Below are positions 5,695 through 9,225 of a stretch of 9,225 nucleotides of DNA, one piece after another. This DNA is from Pseudomonadota bacterium (GTDB taxonomy: Bacteria; Pseudomonadota; Alphaproteobacteria; Sphingomonadales; Sphingomonadaceae): NCBI GenBank assembly GCA_023433305.1, contig JAEZCZ010000139.1:1-9225 (forward strand). Direction: 5' to 3'. The notes under the pieces were generated by a model that worked only from the letters and a program-made list of their open reading frames with translations, was not told the DNA's origin and ran no database searches. Both the position numbers and the translations under genes were made by a program. The stretch's first letter is position 1. The number at the start of each line of letters is the position of its first letter.

Positions 5695-7269
5695 CTAGCG
5701 CATCAACCCGCCGATGAGATTGCGCACGAACCGCCCGGCAAGCGGCCCCGCCAGGTCGGTGGCGAGCGAGCCCAGTCCCGACGACACCGCGGTCTTCGCC
5801 GGGTTCGCGCGCGACTTGCGCCCGGTGATTGAGGCGGCCGCGATCGACGCGCCCGATCCGGTCGCGGCGCCGACCGCGCGTTTCAGCGCCTTGTCCCAGA
5901 TGCTCGGGCTGCGTTGCTCGCGCTTGGCCACTTCGTCGCGGCCTTTCTCCGCGACTTCCTCGGCCGTCGCCGCGGCATCGGCGACCTTCTGCGCGATCAC
6001 TTCGGCGGCGCTCTCGCGATCGATCCGCGTGTCGTACTTGTCGGCGAAGGGGCTGACCGACTGGATGATCGCGCGCTCCTTCTCGCTCAGCGGGCCGAGC
6101 CGCGAGCGCGGCGGCTTGATCAGCGTGCGCTGCACCACCGAGGGCGCACCGTCGGGAAGCAGCGTGGAAACCAGCGCCTCGCCCGTCCGCAGCTCGGTGA
6201 TCGCGGTCGCCACGTCGAGCTCGGGATTGATGCGGAAGGTCTCGGCGGCGGCCTTGATCGCGCGTTGGTCGCGCGGAGTATAGGCGCGCAGCGCATGCTG
6301 CACCCTGTTGCCGAGCTGGCCCGCCACCTGCTCGGGAATGTCGATCGGGTTCTGCGTCACGAAATAGACGCCCACGCCCTTCGACCGGATCAGGCGCACG
6401 ACCTGTTCGACCTTTTCCTGCAAGGCTTCGGGGGCGTCGTCGAACAGCAGGTGCGCCTCGTCGAAGAAGAACACCAGCTTCGGCTTCTCGGGGTCCCCGA
6501 CCTCGGGCAGCACCTCGAACAGCTCGGCGAGCAGCCAGAGCAGGAAGGTCGCGTAGAGCTTGGGGCTGCGCATCAGCTTGTCGGCGGCGAGCACGTTGAT
6601 CAGGCCGCGGCCCTGCTCGTCGGTGCGGATGAAGTCCTCGATCTCGAGCGCCGGCTCGCCGAAGAACAGCGCGCCGCCCTGGCTGTCGAGCGATAGCAAC
6701 TGCCGCTGGATCGCACCGACGCTCGCCTTGGAGACGTTGCCATAGCGCGTGGTCAGCTCGGCCGCGTTCTCGGCCGTATGCACCAGCATCGCCTGCAGGT
6801 CCGCCAGGTCGAGCAACAACAGGCCCTGGTCGTCGGCGAAGCGGAACACGATGTTGAGCACGCCCTCCTGCGTCTCGTTGAGGTCGAGCAGCCGCGCCAG
6901 CAGCAGCGGCCCCATTTCCGAAACGGTGGTGCGGATCGGGTGGCCCTGCTCGCCGTAGAGGTCCCAGAACACCGCCGGATTGTCGGCATAGGCATAGTCG
7001 CTCATGCCCAGCTCGGCGGCGCGCTCTTCCAGCTTGGCGGCGTTCTTGAAGGTCGGCGATCCGGGCATCGCGATCCCGGCGAGGTCGCCCTTCACGTCGG
7101 CGACGAACACCGGGACACCCGCAGCCGAGAAATCCTCCGCCAGGCCTTGCAGCGTCACGGTCTTGCCGGTGCCGGTTGCGCCGGCGATCAACCCGTGCCG
7201 GTTGGCGCGCGACAGCTCGAGTCCCTGCCGCTCGCCGTTCGCACCCAGTCCGAGGAAGATTGACGCCAT
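5695..7269 (-). CDS. DUF853/YjgR-type HerA-like P-loop ATPase
   Basis: The 524-residue protein, close to the size of E. coli YjgR, starts at the ATG whose complement is 7267-7269, with AGGAG (complement of 7276-7280) six bases upstream. Walker A is GATGTGKT (30-37, K36 and T37) after the ANRHGLIAG strand. Walker B is LVFFFDE (265-271, D270/E271) followed by AHLLF. Further conserved stretches include VFVADVKGDLAG after the first helix and YFVTQNPIDIPEQVAGQLGN, the sensor strand of HerA/FtsK-like motors. The C-terminal ~120 residues are alanine-, lysine- and glutamate-rich, then glycine/serine-rich, as is common in DUF853 proteins, and end in a conserved-looking hydrophobic patch. The family belongs to the HerA/FtsK superfamily of hexameric DNA or protein translocases. 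No NurA nuclease or other HerA partner is adjacent, so a role in DNA-end resection is not implied; the cellular role is unsettled. It is a lone gene, convergent with the aminopeptidase and divergent from the pab gene. Confidence 0.92.
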   Translation of the reverse strand: MASIFLGLGANGERQGLELSRANRHGLIAGATGTGKTVTLQGLAEDFSAAGVPVFVADVKGDLAGIAMPGSPTFKNAAKLEERAAELGMSDYAYADNPAVFWDLYGEQGHPIRTTVSEMGPLLLARLLDLNETQEGVLNIVFRFADDQGLLLLDLADLQAMLVHTAENAAELTTRYGNVSKASVGAIQRQLLSLDSQGGALFFGEPALEIEDFIRTDEQGRGLINVLAADKLMRSPKLYATFLLWLLAELFEVLPEVGDPEKPKLVFFFDEAHLLFDDAPEALQEKVEQVVRLIRSKGVGVYFVTQNPIDIPEQVAGQLGNRVQHALRAYTPRDQRAIKAAAETFRINPELDVATAITELRTGEALVSTLLPDGAPSVVQRTLIKPPRSRLGPLSEKERAIIQSVSPFADKYDTRIDRESAAEVIAQKVADAAATAEEVAEKGRDEVAKREQRSPSIWDKALKRAVGAATGSGASIAAASITGRKSRANPAKTAVSSGLGSLATDLAGPLAGRFVRNLIGGLMR

Positions 7270-7349
7270 CGCTTTCTCCTTGTCGCTTGCGAAGGTCTGG
7301 CGCGCGGTCTGGCGATAGACAAGGGACGATTTGGCGGTAGAGCGCAGGA
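7270..7349. promoter_or_regulatory. Divergent intergenic region expected to hold promoters for the ATPase and pab genes
   Basis: These 80 bases separate two genes pointing away from each other, so both promoters should lie here or just inside the genes. I see no convincing -35/-10 pair on either strand; TTGCGA at 7287-7292 could be a -35 for the rightward gene but has no good -10 at normal spacing. The central part carries the tandem repeat listed separately. Confidence 0.5.
7294..7314. repeat. Tandem 9-bp direct repeat in the divergent promoter region
   Basis: GGTCTGGCG occurs at 7294-7302 and again at 7306-7314, giving a 12-bp centre-to-centre period. Two identical half-sites near the middle of a divergent promoter region could be an operator bound by a regulator in head-to-tail fashion. 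The repeats are certain; a regulatory role is inferred only. Confidence 0.4.
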
Positions 7350-9161
7350 ATGGCCGAGACCAAGCCCTTCGTCCTGCTCGATGACGCGCGCACGGAGGGC
7401 GCGAGCGATGCGCAGTTGTTCGAGAACCCGCGCGAGGTCTTCGTCGCGCGGCGCCCGGGCGAGGTGCAAGCCGTGCTCGAGGCGGCCGAAGCGGCGCGGC
7501 TGCGCACGGGCGCTACGCTCGCCGGCTACATGGCCTACGAAGCCGGGCTCGCGCTCGAACCCCGCCTCGCGCCGCTCGCCGCGGAGCGCAGCGGGGCCGC
7601 CGGCCCGCTCGTCTGGTTCGGGCTTTTCGAAAGCGCCATCGTGATCCCGGCCGCCGAGGTCCCGCAGTGGCTCTCCGCAAGAGCCGGGAACGGCCCGGAA
7701 TCGGTCGGGGCCTCGATCGGCCCGCTCGAGCCGCAGATTTCGACCGGCGGCTACCTCGAAGCTTTCGCCACGCTCAAGGAAGCGATCCGCGCCGGCGATA
7801 TCTACCAGGCCAATCTCACCATGCCGCTGGCGGGCGCGGCGCGCGGCGACCCGCGGGCGATCTACGCCGCCATCCGTCCCGAAGCGAACGCCGGCTACGG
7901 CGGCCTGATCTTCGACGGCTCCGACTGGTTGCTGAGCTTCAGCCCCGAGCTGTTCTTCTCGCTCAAGGGCCGCTCGGCGCGCTGCAAGCCGATGAAGGGC
8001 ACCCGCCCGCGCGGCCGCGACGCGGGCGAGGACCGGGCGCTCGCCGAAGAACTTGCCGCGAGCGTCAAGGACAAGGCCGAGAACCTGATGATCGTCGACC
8101 TGATGCGCAACGATCTCAGCCGCGTCGCCGAGCCGGGCAGCGTGCGGGTCGACGCGCCGTTCGCGATCGAGACGTATCCGACGCTCCACACGATGACGAC
8201 CACCGTCTGCGCGCAGCTCCAGGACGGGCTCGGCGCGATCGACATGATCCGGGCGCTCTTTCCGTGCGGCTCGATCACCGGCGCGCCCAAGATCCGCGCG
8301 ATGGAGCTGATCCAGCAGGTCGAGCGCGACCCGCGCGGGCCCTATTGCGGGGCGATCGGGCGGATCGACGCGAACGGCGATGCCGCGTTCAACGTCGCCA
8401 TCCGCACGATCCGCCTCACGCCCGGCGAGAACGAGCGACACAAGGCCGTGCTCGGCGTCGGCGGTGCGATCGTCGCCGACAGCGAAGGCATCGCCGAGTG
8501 GCGCGAGTGCCTGGTCAAGGGCGGCTTCGCGCGCGGCGCCGCGGGCGGTTTCGACCTGATCGAGACGATGCGCTTCGATCCGGAGGCCGGCGTGCCGCGC
8601 CTCGAGCGGCATCTCGAGCGCATCAAGGCCGCCGCCGCCGAGCTCGGCTTCGCGTTCGACCGGCACGACACCCGCAACCGCATCCAGGCGCTGTGCTTCG
8701 AGCTCGAACGGCCGACCAAGCTGCGCCTCGTCCTCGCGCGCAGCGGCGAGATAGCGCTCGAAACAGCGCCGCTGCCCGAAGCGGCCCCGGGCGTGGCCGA
8801 GTGCGTCGTATTGCCGCTGCCGGTGGTTCCGGGCGACTGGCGGCTGCGCCACAAGACCACCGACCGCGGATTCCATCGCGATGCGTTCGCCGTGGCGCAG
8901 GCGAACGCGGCGCAAGAGGCGATCTACTTGCGCGACGACGGGCTCGTCACCGAAGGGAGCTACACCAACCTCTTCGTCGAGCGTGGCGGCAAGCTGCTCA
9001 CCCCGCCGGCCGCGCTCGGCCTGCTGCCCGGCGTCCTGCGCGGCGAGCTGATCGAGCAGGGCCGCGCCGAGGAAGCCGAGCTGACGCTCGCCGACCTCGC
9101 CAACGGATTCTTCATCGGCAACGCGCTACGCGGCTTGATCCAGGCGAGGGTGAAAGCATGA
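7350..9161 (+). CDS. pabB: Fused aminodeoxychorismate synthase component I and aminodeoxychorismate lyase (PabB-PabC)
   Basis: The protein has 603 residues. Its N-terminal part (about 1-395) is a chorismate-binding enzyme with GDIYQANLT, the PMKGT motif at 214-218, DLMRNDLSRV and GSITGAPK (307-314). The lysine K216 in PMKGT marks aminodeoxychorismate synthases; anthranilate synthases have alanine there and would make tryptophan precursor instead. A second domain begins near residue 399 (GGFDLIETM) and is a fold-type IV PLP enzyme: K502 in RHKTTDRG is the PLP lysine and TEGSYTNLF (534-542) binds the cofactor phosphate. Together the halves convert chorismate to 4-amino-4-deoxychorismate and then to p-aminobenzoate plus pyruvate for folate synthesis in the cytoplasm. 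The ammonia-supplying PabA is not in the window. The ATG at 7350 is the first possible start after an in-frame TAG (7338-7340); its AGGA (7346-7349) touches the ATG, so initiation may be weak or use GAG at 7340-7342. The stop overlaps the next gene's start (ATGA). Confidence 0.93.
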   Translation: MAETKPFVLLDDARTEGASDAQLFENPREVFVARRPGEVQAVLEAAEAARLRTGATLAGYMAYEAGLALEPRLAPLAAERSGAAGPLVWFGLFESAIVIPAAEVPQWLSARAGNGPESVGASIGPLEPQISTGGYLEAFATLKEAIRAGDIYQANLTMPLAGAARGDPRAIYAAIRPEANAGYGGLIFDGSDWLLSFSPELFFSLKGRSARCKPMKGTRPRGRDAGEDRALAEELAASVKDKAENLMIVDLMRNDLSRVAEPGSVRVDAPFAIETYPTLHTMTTTVCAQLQDGLGAIDMIRALFPCGSITGAPKIRAMELIQQVERDPRGPYCGAIGRIDANGDAAFNVAIRTIRLTPGENERHKAVLGVGGAIVADSEGIAEWRECLVKGGFARGAAGGFDLIETMRFDPEAGVPRLERHLERIKAAAAELGFAFDRHDTRNRIQALCFELERPTKLRLVLARSGEIALETAPLPEAAPGVAECVVLPLPVVPGDWRLRHKTTDRGFHRDAFAVAQANAAQEAIYLRDDGLVTEGSYTNLFVERGGKLLTPPAALGLLPGVLRGELIEQGRAEEAELTLADLANGFFIGNALRGLIQARVKA

Positions 9162-9225
9162 GCCAGCAGCATTTGAGCCAGGCGCTCCGGCGCATAGCGG
9201 CGTCGGGCACGACGGCGATGACCGA
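9158..9225 (+). CDS. N-terminus of a probable class I/II PLP-dependent aminotransferase, partial
   Basis: The ATG at 9158 overlaps the pab gene's TGA (ATGA, 9158-9161) and has GAGGG (9146-9150) seven bases upstream, so it is a well-supported start. Only 22 complete codons are present before the window ends. The sequence contains SQALRRIAASGTTAMT, which resembles the opening of aspartate-aminotransferase-like proteins, where a short helix ending in (S/P)SxTxAMT(D/E) precedes the residues that bind cofactor and substrate. The catalytic lysine and everything else lie outside the window, so the family call rests on this short likeness and the enzyme's substrate is open. The overlap implies co-expression with the pab gene. 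Confidence 0.5.
   Translation, partial: MSQQHLSQALRRIAASGTTAMT

Noticed and set aside
5690..7507. 605-codon minus-strand open frame over the DUF853 gene
   Set aside because: It lies in a different frame from the Walker-motif protein and shows arginine/alanine-rich shadow composition.
7188..8915. 575-codon minus-strand open frame opposite the pab gene
   Set aside because: It is antisense to clear PabB and PabC motifs, with no recognisable domain and a shadow-like D/R/A/H bias.

Overview
The window is GC-rich chromosomal DNA, probably from an alphaproteobacterium of the order Sphingomonadales (Erythrobacter/Sphingomonas-like). This is inferred from strong G/C bias at third codon positions, tightly packed genes with stop/start overlaps, the style of the encoded proteins (a secreted M1 aminopeptidase, a fused PabB-PabC, a DUF853/YjgR ATPase) and familiarity, not from a marker gene. 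No rRNA, tRNA, CRISPR array, insertion sequence or phage gene was seen.

Layout. Positions 1-476 hold the end of a VOC/glyoxalase-fold gene overlapping a small cupin gene. Positions 477-786 are a 310-base stretch without a recognised gene. It contains a possible promoter, a 13-bp stem with a pyrimidine-rich loop, and a 41-codon ORF with a good ribosome binding site. Positions 787-2924 encode an OmpR/PhoB-type response regulator and a HAMP-containing sensor histidine kinase, joined by a one-base stop/start overlap. Positions 2993-5662, same strand, encode an exported M1-family zinc aminopeptidase that starts at TTG. A perfect 13-bp inverted repeat (5661-5691) separates it from a convergent minus-strand gene (5695-7269) for a HerA-like/DUF853 ATPase. 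An 80-base divergent gap (7270-7349), carrying a tandem 9-bp repeat, leads to a fused aminodeoxychorismate synthase component I / aminodeoxychorismate lyase (7350-9161). Its stop overlaps the start of a final truncated gene (9158-9225) that resembles the N-terminus of a class I/II aminotransferase.

How the genes fit together. The regulator and kinase form one complete two-component system of unknown stimulus. The aminopeptidase lies 68 bases downstream on the same strand and may be co-transcribed; it would trim peptides in the periplasm. The PabB-PabC fusion can carry out both chorismate-to-p-aminobenzoate steps of folate synthesis once an amidotransferase (PabA) or ammonia supplies nitrogen; no pabA lies in the window. 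The gene families are ordinary housekeeping types, and I see no clear new multi-gene system. The least explained part is the leader region 477-786, where the hairpin loop is complementary to the ribosome binding sites of both the small ORF and the response regulator.
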